The notes: generated by a model not told the origin, from the sequence alone. A stretch of 64,000 bases of DNA from Sinosporangium siamense (GCF_016863435.1 NZ_BOOW01000006.1:434001-498000); one strand, 5' to 3'; positions 23,110 through 32,425 are shown, counted from the first letter of the stretch. A program made the numbers and translations.

Positions 23110-23375
23110 CCGGCCGGCCGGCCCCGGAGAAGAACCCGCCACGTGAGCTCCCGGCCGGAGACCTCCCGCCGCTCCTGGCCGCGGGCACCTGGAACGACCA
23201 CGACAGAATGCGGGCCCTGGCGGACCGGGTGCCGGGCTCGGCGAGCCTACGCTACGAGCGGGAGGGACACGCGCTCTATCTGAGCGGCAAGCCGTGCGTG
23301 GTCGCCCACGCGAACCGCTATCTGATCGACCTCAGGCCGCCCCCGGCGAACGCGGCCTGCGTGCCGGAGCAGTGA
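23110..23375 (+). pseudogene. Start-less coding remnant overlapping the M20 gene
   Basis: One frame reads 'ELPAGDLPPLLAAGTWNDHD', 'MRALADRVPGSASLRYEREG', 'HALYLSGKPCVVAHANRYLI' and stops at 23373-23375, with strongly coding-like third-position GC. No start codon is found at its likely beginning; the first in-frame ATG is 23208, giving 55 aa. The frame is open back to the end of the FAD oxidoreductase. It overlaps the convergent M20 gene by 44 bp. It looks like the C-terminal end of a lost gene; family not recognised. Confidence 0.35.
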
Positions 23376-24765
23376 CGGTCGCCGGTCCATCGCCCGCGAA
23401 GGCGTGCAGGACCGCGACGAAAGTGCGGGCGCCCTTGTGGAAGCAGTCGAGGAGCAGGTTCTCGTCGGGGGCGTGGTTGGCCTGGTCGGCGTTGCCGTAC
23501 GGGACGATCACCGAGGGAAGTGCCAGGTTGGAGGTGAACACGAAGTCCGGCACCGTGCCGGCGAGGGACGGATAGAGGAGCGGCGTCTGCTCCCAGGCGA
23601 ATTCGACGGCCTGCGACACCCGGTCGACGATGGGGGAGTCGAGTGGTGTGCGCGATGCTTTGACCGCGCTGATTACGTTCACCTCGATGTCGGGGGCCGC
23701 CGCGCGCAGCCGCTCGGTGATGAGGCGCGCGATGTCCTCGGGGTCCTGGCCGGGCACCAGGCGGATGTCCAGCTTGGCCGTGGCGGTCGCGGGGATGACC
23801 GTCTTCATGCTGGGGCCGGTCCAGCCCGCGTTCAGCCCGGAGACGTTGATGTTGGGGCGGAGCAGCACCCGGTGGAACCAGTCCGAGGGCGAGGTCACCC
23901 GCGTGAGTCTCTCGGCTGCGGGGATGGGCCAGGTCAGCGGGAGTGCCTCCACGGCGGCCCTTTCCGCGCCGGAGGGTTCGGCGACGGCGTCGTGGAAGCC
24001 GGGGACGGCGATCTCGCCGTCGTCGTCCCAGAGGGAGGCCACCGCCCGGGAGAGTTCGAGTGCGGCGTTTCTGGAGACGCCCCCGAAATTGCCCGAGTGC
24101 CGATCGGCCGACGCCGTTCGCAGGGTGAGTTCGAGATAGAGCAATCCGCGTGCTCCGCAGAGCACGACGGGGCGCCCGCTCGGGTGGATGGCTCCGTCCG
24201 AGGTGTAGGCGAAGTCGGCCTTGAGCAGATGCGCGTGGTCGTCGACCCACCGTTCCAGGTGCGGGCTGCCGATCTCCTCCTCGCCCTCCACGATCATCAC
24301 GACGTTCACCGGCAGGCGCCCGGAGGAATCGAGCACCGCCTTGATCGCGAGCAGCTGGGCGATGTGCTGCCCCTTGTTGTCGGCCGTGCCCCTGCCGTAC
24401 ATCCGGCCGTCGCGGATCTCCGGGGTGAAGGGGCCGGACGACCAGGCCGACAGGGGCTCCACCGGCTGAACGTCGTAATGGCCGTATACGAGAATCGTGG
24501 GCAGGCGATCGGATTCCATTCGCCGGCCCAAAACGATCGGCGCGCCTGCGGTCGGCATCACCGCGGATTCAAGGCCGCAGTCGCGCATCAGCCGCGCCAG
24601 TCTTTCCGCGACGGGCCGGAGATCACCGCCCTTCGCGCTGACCGCGGGCTGCGCCGCTATTTCGGCGAGAGTGCGCTCCGCGGCGGCTTTTCCCCGGTCG
24701 AGAAGCTCGAATGGAATACGGCACCGCTCACGCCACGGCCCGTCGACTTCGAAATGGTCGGCCAT
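23332..24765 (-). CDS. M20-family metallopeptidase / dipeptidase (477 aa)
   Basis: An M20 zinc peptidase: metal-site motif 'LVYGHYDVQP', then 'MYGRGTADNKGQHIAQLLAI', the catalytic and metal Glu pair in 'VEGEEEIGSPHL', a dimerisation domain (about 200-330) with 'IPATATAKLDIRLVPGQ', and a final His motif ('NADQANHAPDENLLLDCFHKG'). All expected metal ligands appear present. Members hydrolyse dipeptides or N-acyl amino acids in the cytoplasm. ATG 24765 was taken; an ATG 15 nt upstream is also possible. Divergent from the NTF2-like gene, next to amidase and transporter genes. Confidence 0.85.
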   Translation of the reverse strand: MADHFEVDGPWRERCRIPFELLDRGKAAAERTLAEIAAQPAVSAKGGDLRPVAERLARLMRDCGLESAVMPTAGAPIVLGRRMESDRLPTILVYGHYDVQPVEPLSAWSSGPFTPEIRDGRMYGRGTADNKGQHIAQLLAIKAVLDSSGRLPVNVVMIVEGEEEIGSPHLERWVDDHAHLLKADFAYTSDGAIHPSGRPVVLCGARGLLYLELTLRTASADRHSGNFGGVSRNAALELSRAVASLWDDDGEIAVPGFHDAVAEPSGAERAAVEALPLTWPIPAAERLTRVTSPSDWFHRVLLRPNINVSGLNAGWTGPSMKTVIPATATAKLDIRLVPGQDPEDIARLITERLRAAAPDIEVNVISAVKASRTPLDSPIVDRVSQAVEFAWEQTPLLYPSLAGTVPDFVFTSNLALPSVIVPYGNADQANHAPDENLLLDCFHKGARTFVAVLHAFAGDGPATVTAPARRPRSPGAA

Positions 24766-25046
24766 GGCGCCATCATGCACGTGCCGCGCGGGCGGGCCAA
24801 GCGCGGGCGCGAGTGGACCCTTCCCGCTTCGGGGGATGCCACAGGCCGGCGAGGTTGCCCGGTTATCCGCTCTGACCTGCGCAGACCGCGGCCACCGTAC
24901 GGCAGGGACATCGGGCGGGCGCCCTCGGAAACCGGTGTCGTGATCTTTAAAGAGTAACCACTGCGGCCGGATTGGATATCGACCGGGCAGGGCCGCCCCG
25001 ATAGTTTTCCCGCATACCGGTCCGGCGAGACGAGAAGGCGATGGAC

Positions 25047-25523
25047 ATGAATAGCGCGGATGTTGACTTTCCGGTTTCGACGTCGTTCGACGGCGGAACG
25101 GACGCGGATCGTGAACAGCTTTTGTTCCTGCACCACGAGTACCTCAGGGCCAACGACGATCTCGATTACGAGCTGCTGACCACCGTTTGGGACGACAACC
25201 CGGAGAACCGTCACTACAACACCAACGGGCACACCTATGAAGGACTGCCCGACTGGGAGAACATCTGGAACTTCTACCGGCCGCAGTTCAAGCTGCTCGG
25301 GCCCTATTCGCCGGGCCGGGTCAGGATCGTCGTGCGCGGCGACATGGCCTGCGTGAGCGCGGATTACGTCAGCCGGCACAAGGAGTGGATCGGGCACGGC
25401 TCCGAGCACAATCCCAGCTTCTACCGCGCCACCCAGGTGGCCGTGCGGGACGCGGGCGGGTGGAAGGTGGTCCACGCGCACTTCTCGACCCAGGACATCG
25501 GCGTACGGCCGGACCGCGGCTGA
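25047..25523 (+). CDS. NTF2/SnoaL-like protein (158 aa)
   Basis: A single NTF2-like cone fold: N-terminal helices 'DREQLLFLHHEYLRANDDLD', then 'NTNGHTYEGLPDWENIWNFY' and C-terminal strands ending 'GGWKVVHAHFSTQDIG'. Such proteins can be isomerases, hydrolases or ligand binders; no catalytic set is obvious. ATG 25047 has GAGAAGG 8 nt upstream; the ATG at 25041 is too close to it. The stop overlaps the DUF1028 start (TGATG), so this begins a tightly coupled NTF2-DUF1028-amidase operon, presumably handling one small nitrogenous compound. Confidence 0.75.
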   Translation: MNSADVDFPVSTSFDGGTDADREQLLFLHHEYLRANDDLDYELLTTVWDDNPENRHYNTNGHTYEGLPDWENIWNFYRPQFKLLGPYSPGRVRIVVRGDMACVSADYVSRHKEWIGHGSEHNPSFYRATQVAVRDAGGWKVVHAHFSTQDIGVRPDRG

Positions 25524-26206
25524 TGACCTTCTCCATCGTGGCGCGTGACCCGGTGGCGGGGCACCTCGGCGCCGGCATCGCCACGGCTCGCCCCTGCGTC
25601 GGCGGGCGCACTCTCATCGCCAGGCGCGGGACGGCGCTGGTGGTCACCCAGGCGACCGTCAACACGCCGCTGGGCGTGGAGATCGCGGACGCCCTCGACG
25701 ACGGGGACTCCCCCTCCGCGGCGTTCGCCCGGGGGCTGGCCGCGGACCCCGGCCGCGACCGGCGGCAACTCCTGGCCGTGTCCATGGCGCACGCCCCCCA
25801 CGCGTACACCGGGAGCGCGGTGCCCGACGAGTCCGGCGAACGCACGGCCGATCACGTCGCGGTGGCCGGCAACCTGCTGCGGAGCACCGCGGTCCTCGAC
25901 GGCATGATCGAGCGCTTCCAGGCCGGTACGGGCGATCTCGTGAGCCGGATCATCGACGCGCTCGACGGCGGTGACCGGGCGGGTGGCGACGCCCGCGGCA
26001 GGCAGTCGGCCGCGGTCCTGGTCTACGATCCCGGCGGATGCCCGCTGGCCGACCTCCGGGTGGACGACGCGGGCGATCCCGTCGCCGCGCTGCGCTATCT
26101 GCACAAGGCATGGGACGGATGCTGGGGCCACTACGACAGGACCGGGGTCTTCCCTCCGGCCGAGGCATATCCGCACCCGCTCGCGACCGGCGGAGGCCCG
26201 CGGTGA
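25523..26206 (+). CDS. DUF1028 protein (227 aa)
   Basis: A DUF1028 family member. It begins 'MTFSIVARDPVAGHLGAGIATA', with the characteristic 'GALV.TQA' region ('GTALVVTQATVNTPLGVEIADAL' in part), an 'AVAGNLL' block and 'GDARGRQSAAVLVY' near the C-terminus. The family has a predicted Ntn-hydrolase-like fold and often sits in amide or amine catabolic clusters, but no reaction is established. Start and stop both overlap the neighbours by 1-4 nt, indicating strict co-translation with the NTF2-like protein and the amidase. Confidence 0.8.
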   Translation: MTFSIVARDPVAGHLGAGIATARPCVGGRTLIARRGTALVVTQATVNTPLGVEIADALDDGDSPSAAFARGLAADPGRDRRQLLAVSMAHAPHAYTGSAVPDESGERTADHVAVAGNLLRSTAVLDGMIERFQAGTGDLVSRIIDALDGGDRAGGDARGRQSAAVLVYDPGGCPLADLRVDDAGDPVAALRYLHKAWDGCWGHYDRTGVFPPAEAYPHPLATGGGPR

Positions 26207-27621
26207 CAGACGTTTTCCACACCTGGACCGCGATCGAGACGGCGAAGCGGATCCGGGAGAGGAGGGTGAGCCCGGTGGAGCTGATGACGGCCCTGCTCGA
26301 CCGGGCCACCCTGCTCGACCCCGCATATGCGTCGCTGCAGGCCGCCGACGCGGAGAAGGCCGTGGACGCGGCCCGGCGGGCCGAGGCCCGGCTCGCCTCC
26401 GGCGCACCCGTCGGACCTCTCCACGGCGTGCCGATCACCGTGAAGGACCTGCTGGCGACCGCCGACCTGCCGACGCGGCGCGGTTCGGCGCTCGTCCCCG
26501 AGAAGTCCCTGCTTCCCGACGCCCCGAGCGTGCGCCTGCTGAAACGCGCGGGCGCCCTGGTGTTCGCCAAGACGACGACATCCGAACTCGGGCACAAGGC
26601 GACGACCGACAGCCTGATCAGCGCGCCCACCCGCAACCCCTGGGACAGGTCGAGGACTGCGGGCGGCTCGTCGGGCGGCTCCGGCGCGGCGGTGTCCCTG
26701 GGCCTCGGGCCGATCGCGGTGGCGACCGACGGCGGCGGCTCCATCCGGATCCCCGCGTCCTTCTGCGGGGTGTTCGGGGTGAAACCCACCACCGGGACCG
26801 TTCCCACCTTCCCGCCGAGCCGGCTCGGCGTGCTCGGGCACATCGGCGTCCTCAGCCGCGACGTCAGGGACGCGGCGCTGGCCCTCACCCTGTCGGCCGG
26901 CCGCTATGAGGCCGACCCCGGGGTCGCGTGGGAGCCCGAGCCCCTCACCCGGGCCGAGCTCGGGGGGCTGCGCGCCGGGTTCTACCGCACGGTGGACGGC
27001 ACATCCGTGGACCCCGACGTCGAAGGCGTGCTGGCCGCGTTCCTGCACGACATCGCCTCGATCGGCCTGCCGGCCGCCGAGGCACCCGTCGACCTCGCCG
27101 ACGCGGGGCCGGTCTGGGACACGCTGTTCATGTCCGCGATGGCGGAGGAGTTCGCGACGTACGGCGACGCCGCGGCGGACGTGTCACCGAGCCTGCTCGA
27201 CACGCTCAGGACCTGGCGGCGGGCGGCTCCCGGCACCGGCGAGGAGGCCGAGGTCCGCCGCGCCGTGCTGAGACACACCATGGCGGACCTGTTCACCGGG
27301 TTCGACGTCCTGATCAGCCCCACCCTGCCGGTCACGGCCTTCCCTATCGGTCTGCAGGCCCCGGTCCGCGCCGACGGCAGCCGCGACGACCTCACGAGCT
27401 GGTGGCGGAACACGCAGGTGTGGAACCTCACCGGCATGCCGGCGGTCTCACTGCCCTGCGGGTTCGACCGGCACGGCCTGCCGGTCGGCATCCAGATCAC
27501 CGCACCGTCCGGGCACGACCACCTCCTCCTCCGGGTGTGCCGCACGCTGGAGGCCGAGGGGCTGACGGCGCTGCGGGCGTCCCCGCCGGTCGCCCTTCCC
27601 GCCCGGCCGCAGGTCACGTGA
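26203..27621 (+). CDS. Amidase-signature hydrolase (472 aa)
   Basis: An amidase-signature enzyme with the full Ser-cisSer-Lys triad: Lys81 in 'PITVKDLL', the cis-Ser in 'TAGGSSGGSGAAVSLGLGP' (about 156-157) and the nucleophile Ser180 in 'ATDGGGSIRIPASFCG'. C-terminal 'NLTGMPAVSLPCGFDRHGLP' is typical. It hydrolyses a carboxamide to acid plus ammonia; substrate unknown. GTG 26203 overlaps the DUF1028 stop by 4 nt. The transporter 150 bp downstream may import the amide. Confidence 0.9.
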   Translation: MTDVFHTWTAIETAKRIRERRVSPVELMTALLDRATLLDPAYASLQAADAEKAVDAARRAEARLASGAPVGPLHGVPITVKDLLATADLPTRRGSALVPEKSLLPDAPSVRLLKRAGALVFAKTTTSELGHKATTDSLISAPTRNPWDRSRTAGGSSGGSGAAVSLGLGPIAVATDGGGSIRIPASFCGVFGVKPTTGTVPTFPPSRLGVLGHIGVLSRDVRDAALALTLSAGRYEADPGVAWEPEPLTRAELGGLRAGFYRTVDGTSVDPDVEGVLAAFLHDIASIGLPAAEAPVDLADAGPVWDTLFMSAMAEEFATYGDAAADVSPSLLDTLRTWRRAAPGTGEEAEVRRAVLRHTMADLFTGFDVLISPTLPVTAFPIGLQAPVRADGSRDDLTSWWRNTQVWNLTGMPAVSLPCGFDRHGLPVGIQITAPSGHDHLLLRVCRTLEAEGLTALRASPPVALPARPQVT

Positions 27622-27771
27622 CGGCGGCTCTCCCCGGCCCGTCCATGCCTGACCCAGGACGATCCGGTTCCCGTCCCCTATCCATGTCCCTTCGACCGTC
27701 CGGCGGCTGTGCCGTACCCACCTCTCGGCCCCCCCGTTCTCCATCCCGCTCCGAGAAAGGTGTCGCCCACC

Positions 27772-29091
27772 ATGACTGATGCCCCAAGCGCCGTCCCGCC
27801 GACCAACCGGCTGGCCGCCGATCCAGGTTCCACGAAACGGGTCGTGCGCGCAGGAACCATCGGAACCGTCATCGAGTATTACGACTTCGGTCTCTACGGC
27901 TACACGGCGACCGTGCTGGCCAGGGTCTTCTTCACCGACGAGGACCCGACGACGGCACTGCTGTCCAGCCTGATCGTCTTCGGTGTGGCCTTCTTCGTGC
28001 GCCCCCTCGGCGGGGTCGTGTTCGGCCACATCGGCGACAGGTTCGGCAGGAAGCACGCGCTCGCGCTGACCATCATCGGCATGTGCGCCGCCACGTTCGT
28101 GATCGGGATCCTGCCGGGCTACGCCAGCATCGGCGTCGCCGCTCCGATCCTGCTGCTCCTCGCCCGGCTGGTCCAGGGGCTCTGCGCCGGCGGTGAGCTC
28201 GGCGGTGCGGCGTCCTACATCGCGGAGTGCTCGCCCGAGGGCCGCCGCGGCTATCTGACCAGCATGTCGCAGATGGGGTCGATGGTGGGCCTGATCGGGG
28301 CCTCCCTCACCGTCGCGCTGGTCACCTGGGCGGTCCCGGCCGGCTCGCTCGACTCGTGGGGCTGGCGGATCCCCTTCCTCATCTCCCTGCCGCTGGGGCT
28401 CGTCGGGTTGTACATCCGGTCCAGCCTCAAGGACTCGCCTGCCTTCGAGGCCGTGACGGAGGAGAAGAAGGTGGAGTCGGCTCCCATCCTGACGGTCCTC
28501 AGGGAGCACCGGGCCGCCGTCCTGAAGGTCATCGGCATCAACGTCCTCGCGGCGCCCGGCTACTACATCGCGTTCGTCTACTCCAGCATCTTCCTTCAGC
28601 GTGAAGGGGGATACGCCACGAGCACGGCGACCTGGATGACGACGGCCTCCCTGGTGGCGGCGACCTGCGTAATCCCGATCGCGGCCCGGGTCTGCGACCG
28701 GCTCGGCCGAAAGCCCGTCCTGCTGGCGGGGAGCGCCGGATTCGCGGTGCTGGCATACCCGGCGTTCATGTTCATGCAGAGCGACGCGGTGGCGCTGGCC
28801 GTGCTCGGTCAGTTGATGCTGGCGGTGTGCGAGGCGACCATGATGGGGGCCATGCTGGCGACTCTCGTCGAGCTGTTCCCGGCGACCGTCCGCTACAGCG
28901 GGCTCGCCCTCGGCTTCAACATGGCGCACGCGATGTTCGGCGGCACCGCACCGTATCTCTCCACCTGGTTGATCAGCACCACGGCGTCGTCGATCGCCCC
29001 CGCGTGGATCGTGATCGCCTACGCGGTGGTCGCCATCGGGACCGTCCTCCGCCTGAAGGAGACGGCCCACGAACCCCTGCGCCTCACCTGA
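27772..29091 (+). CDS. MFS transporter, metabolite:H+ symporter (MHS) type (439 aa)
   Basis: Twelve hydrophobic segments with MHS-family signatures: 'GTIGTVIEYYDFGLYGYTA' at the N-terminus, 'RPLGGVVFGHIGDRFGRKHAL' between helices 2 and 3, 'RLVQGLCAGGELGGAASYIA', and a repeat of the loop motif as 'ARVCDRLGRKPVLL'. Relatives import organic acids, betaines or dicarboxylates. ATG 27772 has GAGAAAGG about 11 nt upstream. Location after the amidase suggests it imports that pathway's substrate. Its stop lies 5 bp from the stop of the convergent MocR gene. Confidence 0.88.
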   Translation: MTDAPSAVPPTNRLAADPGSTKRVVRAGTIGTVIEYYDFGLYGYTATVLARVFFTDEDPTTALLSSLIVFGVAFFVRPLGGVVFGHIGDRFGRKHALALTIIGMCAATFVIGILPGYASIGVAAPILLLLARLVQGLCAGGELGGAASYIAECSPEGRRGYLTSMSQMGSMVGLIGASLTVALVTWAVPAGSLDSWGWRIPFLISLPLGLVGLYIRSSLKDSPAFEAVTEEKKVESAPILTVLREHRAAVLKVIGINVLAAPGYYIAFVYSSIFLQREGGYATSTATWMTTASLVAATCVIPIAARVCDRLGRKPVLLAGSAGFAVLAYPAFMFMQSDAVALAVLGQLMLAVCEATMMGAMLATLVELFPATVRYSGLALGFNMAHAMFGGTAPYLSTWLISTTASSIAPAWIVIAYAVVAIGTVLRLKETAHEPLRLT

Positions 29092-29096
29092 TCAAG

Positions 29097-30521
29097 CTAG
29101 GGCCGGTAATGCTTCCACGCCTCCGCGAGACGGCCCACCGCCTCGACGGTCTCGCCGCTGGAACGTGCCAATGAGATCCGGACGGCGGGGGAGGGGCGCT
29201 CGGTGAGGTCGAAGACCGATCCGGGCACCACCTCGACGCCGTAGCGCGCGGCGACGTGCGCGAAGTTCAGGCCCGTCCCGCGCGGCAGCTCGGCCCAGAG
29301 GGCCAGGCCGCCGTCGGGACGGCGCCAGGTCCACTCGGGAAGCGCCTCGGACAGGCCGGAGTCCATGATCCGGCAATTGGCCTGGAGTCGTTGCCGGCGT
29401 TCGCCCACCAGCTCCTGGCATCGTGCCAGGAGTCTGGCGGCGACGATCTGCGGCAGCAGGCTCGCCCCGCTGTCCAGGAGGGATTTGAGCCTGGCGATCC
29501 GGGCGACGACGGTGCGCGGAGCCCGGATCCACCCCAATCGGAGGGGTGGGCTCAACGTTTTGGAAAGGGAACCGACTGTGATGACAGGAGCGTCGGGGGC
29601 GTACTGCGCGACGGTGTACCCGGGCTGGGCGCCGAGCCGATACTCCAGCAGCGTCGCGTTCTCCACGATCGGCACGTCGATCTCCATGGCCAGTTCCGCC
29701 ATCGCCTTGGCGTGCGCGCTCGTGAAGCGCAGGCCCGTCGGGTTGTGGAACCCGGTGGTCAGCCAGACAAGACCCGGCCGCCGCGTTCTCGCCACGCGGG
29801 CCGCGGTCTCGGCGAAGTCGTCGCCGCAGCCCGGCGGCAGGGGAAGGGCCGCCGTCCCGAGGTGCCGCAGCATGTCGAGCGTGCCGTTCCAGGTCGGGGT
29901 CTCGATCGCGACCAGGTTCCGGTCCTGGGCGAGGGCGGAGAACAACAGCACCGTGCTCTGCTGGACACCCGTCGTGATGACCACCTGGCCCGGGAGGGTG
30001 GGGATGCCCCGCCCCGACAGATACGCGGCGACCGCGTCCCGGAGGACCGGGAACCCCAGCGGCAGATATCCGCCCAGCTCGCCGTTCCCGGCGATCTCCT
30101 CAGGGGGGATCGTCCCCAGGGTCTCCGCGATCCCCTCCGCGTCCTTGAACGCCGCCGTCGCGAGGTCGATGACCCCGGGCACCGGCTCCAGCGCGGCTCG
30201 GAGCACACGCATGACGGCGTACGACCGGGCCTCCTCGACGGCCCGGTCCGCAGGGGCGGCGGGGCTCGCCACCCTGCGGGCGACCCAGGTCCCCGCTCCC
30301 TGCCGCCGCTCCAGCCAGCCCAGGTCGTCCAGGCGGGCATACGCGTTGATCACGGTCGTGCGGCTGACGGACAGGGATTTGGCCAGTGCCCGCTCGGAGG
30401 GCAGGCGGGTGCCGATGGGGAGATCGCCGGACTCGATCCGCCGCTGGATCGCCAGGGCGAGCTGGTCGTACAGCGGCCCGGTGCCGCGGGCCCAGATGCC
30501 CAGAACCTCATCGAGGCGCAT
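29097..30521 (-). CDS. MocR-type regulator: GntR HTH fused to aminotransferase domain (474 aa)
   Basis: Residues 1-85 are a GntR winged helix ('LYDQLALAIQRRIESGDLPI', 'LPSERALAKSLSVSRTTVINAY'). The rest is a fold-type I aminotransferase domain with a PLP lysine in 'TVGSLSKTLSPPLRLGWIRA', 'FHNPTG', and an Arg near the C-terminus ('PAVRISLARSSGE'). MocR proteins bind PLP and use the aminotransferase domain as a sensor. Divergent from the LLM oxidoreductase (129 bp apart), which is the likely target, and adjacent to the transporter and amidase genes. Confidence 0.88.
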   Translation of the reverse strand: MRLDEVLGIWARGTGPLYDQLALAIQRRIESGDLPIGTRLPSERALAKSLSVSRTTVINAYARLDDLGWLERRQGAGTWVARRVASPAAPADRAVEEARSYAVMRVLRAALEPVPGVIDLATAAFKDAEGIAETLGTIPPEEIAGNGELGGYLPLGFPVLRDAVAAYLSGRGIPTLPGQVVITTGVQQSTVLLFSALAQDRNLVAIETPTWNGTLDMLRHLGTAALPLPPGCGDDFAETAARVARTRRPGLVWLTTGFHNPTGLRFTSAHAKAMAELAMEIDVPIVENATLLEYRLGAQPGYTVAQYAPDAPVITVGSLSKTLSPPLRLGWIRAPRTVVARIARLKSLLDSGASLLPQIVAARLLARCQELVGERRQRLQANCRIMDSGLSEALPEWTWRRPDGGLALWAELPRGTGLNFAHVAARYGVEVVPGSVFDLTERPSPAVRISLARSSGETVEAVGRLAEAWKHYRP

Positions 30522-30650
30522 CGTTGTCCACCCAATCCATCCGTCAGGAGCTACAGGCTATGTATCGCTCCATCTACTGACAAAGGTGCACATGCCTACA
30601 AAACTGCATCTCTTGGACGCCGGAGTTAGTGAGCTGAGACGGGAGCCGTC

Positions 30651-31652
30651 GTGTTGAAGATCAGTGCCGTGTTGCCGGCCCAGTTGCCCACGGCCGCCTG
30701 CGTCACCGCCGCGCGGCTGGCCGACAAGGCAGGCGTCCACCGCCTGTGGATCACCGAGAACCTCTACACCCGGGGCGCCTTCGCCCTCGCCGGGGCCATG
30801 GCCGCGGTGACGGAGCGGGTGCGCCTGGCGACCGGTACGGTGAGCCCCTTCCTGCGCAATCCGGCGGTCCTGGCCATGGAGGCCGCGGCAATGCAGGAGA
30901 TCTCGGGCGGCAGGTTCAGCCTGGGCCTCGGATCCGGACCGGCGCCCCGGCTCGCCCAGGCCGGGGTGCACACGGAAAAGCCGCTCTCGGATCTCATGGA
31001 GGCGGTGGAGGTCCTCCGGGCCGTGATGTCGGGCGGCACAGCCGACCACCACGCGATCACGTTGGAGCCGCCCAGCCCGTCCTGCGCCGGCGTCGGCGTC
31101 TACCTCGGGGCGATAGGTCAGCGCATGCTCGGCGCGACCGGACGGCACGGCGACGGCCTGCTGATCTCGATGTTCTGCCCTCGTGCACAGGTGCGTGACT
31201 CGATCGCGACGGCCCGGTCGTCGGCCGCGGAGGCCGGGCGGACACCCGGTGACCTCGACGTGGTGGTGTATGTGCCGATCAGCGCGAGCATGAGCGACCC
31301 GGTCGGGGCACGCCGCCGCGGCCGCGCCTTCCTCGCCGAGAACTTCGCGCGCTTCCACGGGGTGGAGGCATATGAGCGCATGCTCCAGCGCAGTCCCCAC
31401 GTCGACCACGACGTGATCGCCGGCATCGCCACGGCGTATCTCGGCGGAGCCGCTTTCGAGCACCTGATCTCCGACGAACTGCTCGACGACTTCGTGATCT
31501 GCGGCAGCGAGGAGCAGTGCGCACGTGCTCTCGGCCTCTGGTCGGCCGGGGAACTGGGGGTGAACGAGGTCGCCCTCGCCCACTGCGGCCCGGAGGACGG
31601 CCTGGCCGACGCGATCGAGATGCTGGGCGTCCTGGCGTCGGCCCAGCTTTAA
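30651..31652 (+). CDS. LLM-class flavin-dependent oxidoreductase (333 aa)
   Basis: A luciferase-like (F420 or FMN) TIM-barrel enzyme: 'HRLWITENLYTRGAFALAGAMA', 'TERVRLATGTVSPFLRNPAVLAMEAAAMQEISGGR', 'FSLGLGSGPA', and C-terminal 'ISDELLDDFVICGSEEQCA'. In actinomycetes many such enzymes use F420. GTG 30651 or TTG 30654 may start it; the RBS GGGAG lies just upstream. Divergently placed relative to the MocR regulator. Together with the amidase and DUF1028 it suggests oxidative and hydrolytic breakdown of an amide or heterocycle. Confidence 0.85.
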   Translation: MLKISAVLPAQLPTAACVTAARLADKAGVHRLWITENLYTRGAFALAGAMAAVTERVRLATGTVSPFLRNPAVLAMEAAAMQEISGGRFSLGLGSGPAPRLAQAGVHTEKPLSDLMEAVEVLRAVMSGGTADHHAITLEPPSPSCAGVGVYLGAIGQRMLGATGRHGDGLLISMFCPRAQVRDSIATARSSAAEAGRTPGDLDVVVYVPISASMSDPVGARRRGRAFLAENFARFHGVEAYERMLQRSPHVDHDVIAGIATAYLGGAAFEHLISDELLDDFVICGSEEQCARALGLWSAGELGVNEVALAHCGPEDGLADAIEMLGVLASAQL

Positions 31653-31775
31653 GCTTTCCCGCGAGGATGTTTCCATCGGCATACGGATCGGCGCCCAGAA
31701 GGTATGGAGCTACTTCGGTGCCCGTGGTGAGGGCATCACGATCGCTCCCCTGCGCGGCGGACTCCACCCCGGCCC

Positions 31776-32387
31776 CTAATCGCTCGCCGCCCCTGCCGGG
31801 AAAAGGTGGGCGAGGAGCGCCAGGGTGGCGTCGCCGAAGCGGCGGGCCTGGTCGCTTGGCGGGAGCAGGCCGGGGGCGGCCACGGTGAGCTGCAACAGCC
31901 CGATCCACAGCGCATAGGCCTGCAAAGCCCGGTCGTGGGCGGCGTCCGCCGGCAGGCCGAGTTCGCGCAGGCAGTCCGCCATGAAGTCGAGCCGCCGCCG
32001 CCCCGCCGCGTGCACGGCGGCCGATACCGCGGGGTCGGCGACCTTGCCGAGCAGGTCGGTCTCGATGCGCGCCCACGACCTGTCGCGCGTGAGCGAGGTG
32101 AACAGCCGCTCCAGCCGGGCCCGCGGCTCGCCGACCTCGTTCATCCGCACGATGACGAGGTCGGTCTGCGCCAGCCAGAGGTCGAGCACCGCCTGGACCA
32201 AAGCGGCGCGATCCTTGAAATGCCAGTAGAAGCTGCCCTTGGTGGCCCCGAGCCGGGCGGCCACCGGCTCGACCGCGACGGCGTCGAGCCCGCCCTCCGT
32301 GAACGCCTCATAAGCCGAGGCCGCCCAGTCTCGCGCGGTGAGGCGAGGCGATTTGCGGGCAGGTGGGTTGGATGCGGCCATCTCCAT
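31776..32387 (-). CDS. TetR-family regulator (203 aa)
   Basis: A TetR repressor: 'RDWAASAYEAFTEGGLDAVA', 'VEPVAARLGATKGSFYWHFK' and 'DRAALVQAVL' form the HTH (residues 18-70); the C-terminal helices contain no recognised ligand motif. It is divergent from the SRPBCC-DUF2867 gene with only 49 bp between them, and that gap contains two tandem 18-bp operator-like repeats, the first overlapping its own start codon. Autorepression plus control of the neighbour is the natural model. Confidence 0.88.
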   Translation of the reverse strand: MEMAASNPPARKSPRLTARDWAASAYEAFTEGGLDAVAVEPVAARLGATKGSFYWHFKDRAALVQAVLDLWLAQTDLVIVRMNEVGEPRARLERLFTSLTRDRSWARIETDLLGKVADPAVSAAVHAAGRRRLDFMADCLRELGLPADAAHDRALQAYALWIGLLQLTVAAPGLLPPSDQARRFGDATLALLAHLFPAGAASD

Positions 32388-32425
32388 ACGCTACCGTACG
32401 GAGCACACCATACGGTGGCGTACGG
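32384..32425. promoter_or_regulatory. Duplicated TetR-type operator between divergent genes
   Basis: CCATACGCTACCGTACGG (32384-32401) and CCATACGGTGGCGTACGG (32408-32425) match at 15 of 18 positions and start 24 bp apart. Each is itself a near-palindrome, CCRTACG-n4-CGTACGG. The first covers the TetR start codon, the second lies 12 bp before the GTG of the rightward gene. Confidence 0.65.

Noticed and set aside
31653-31775. Short open frame after the LLM gene that looks faintly coding
   Set aside because: About 40 codons with no start and no similarity I can name; probably trailing sequence.
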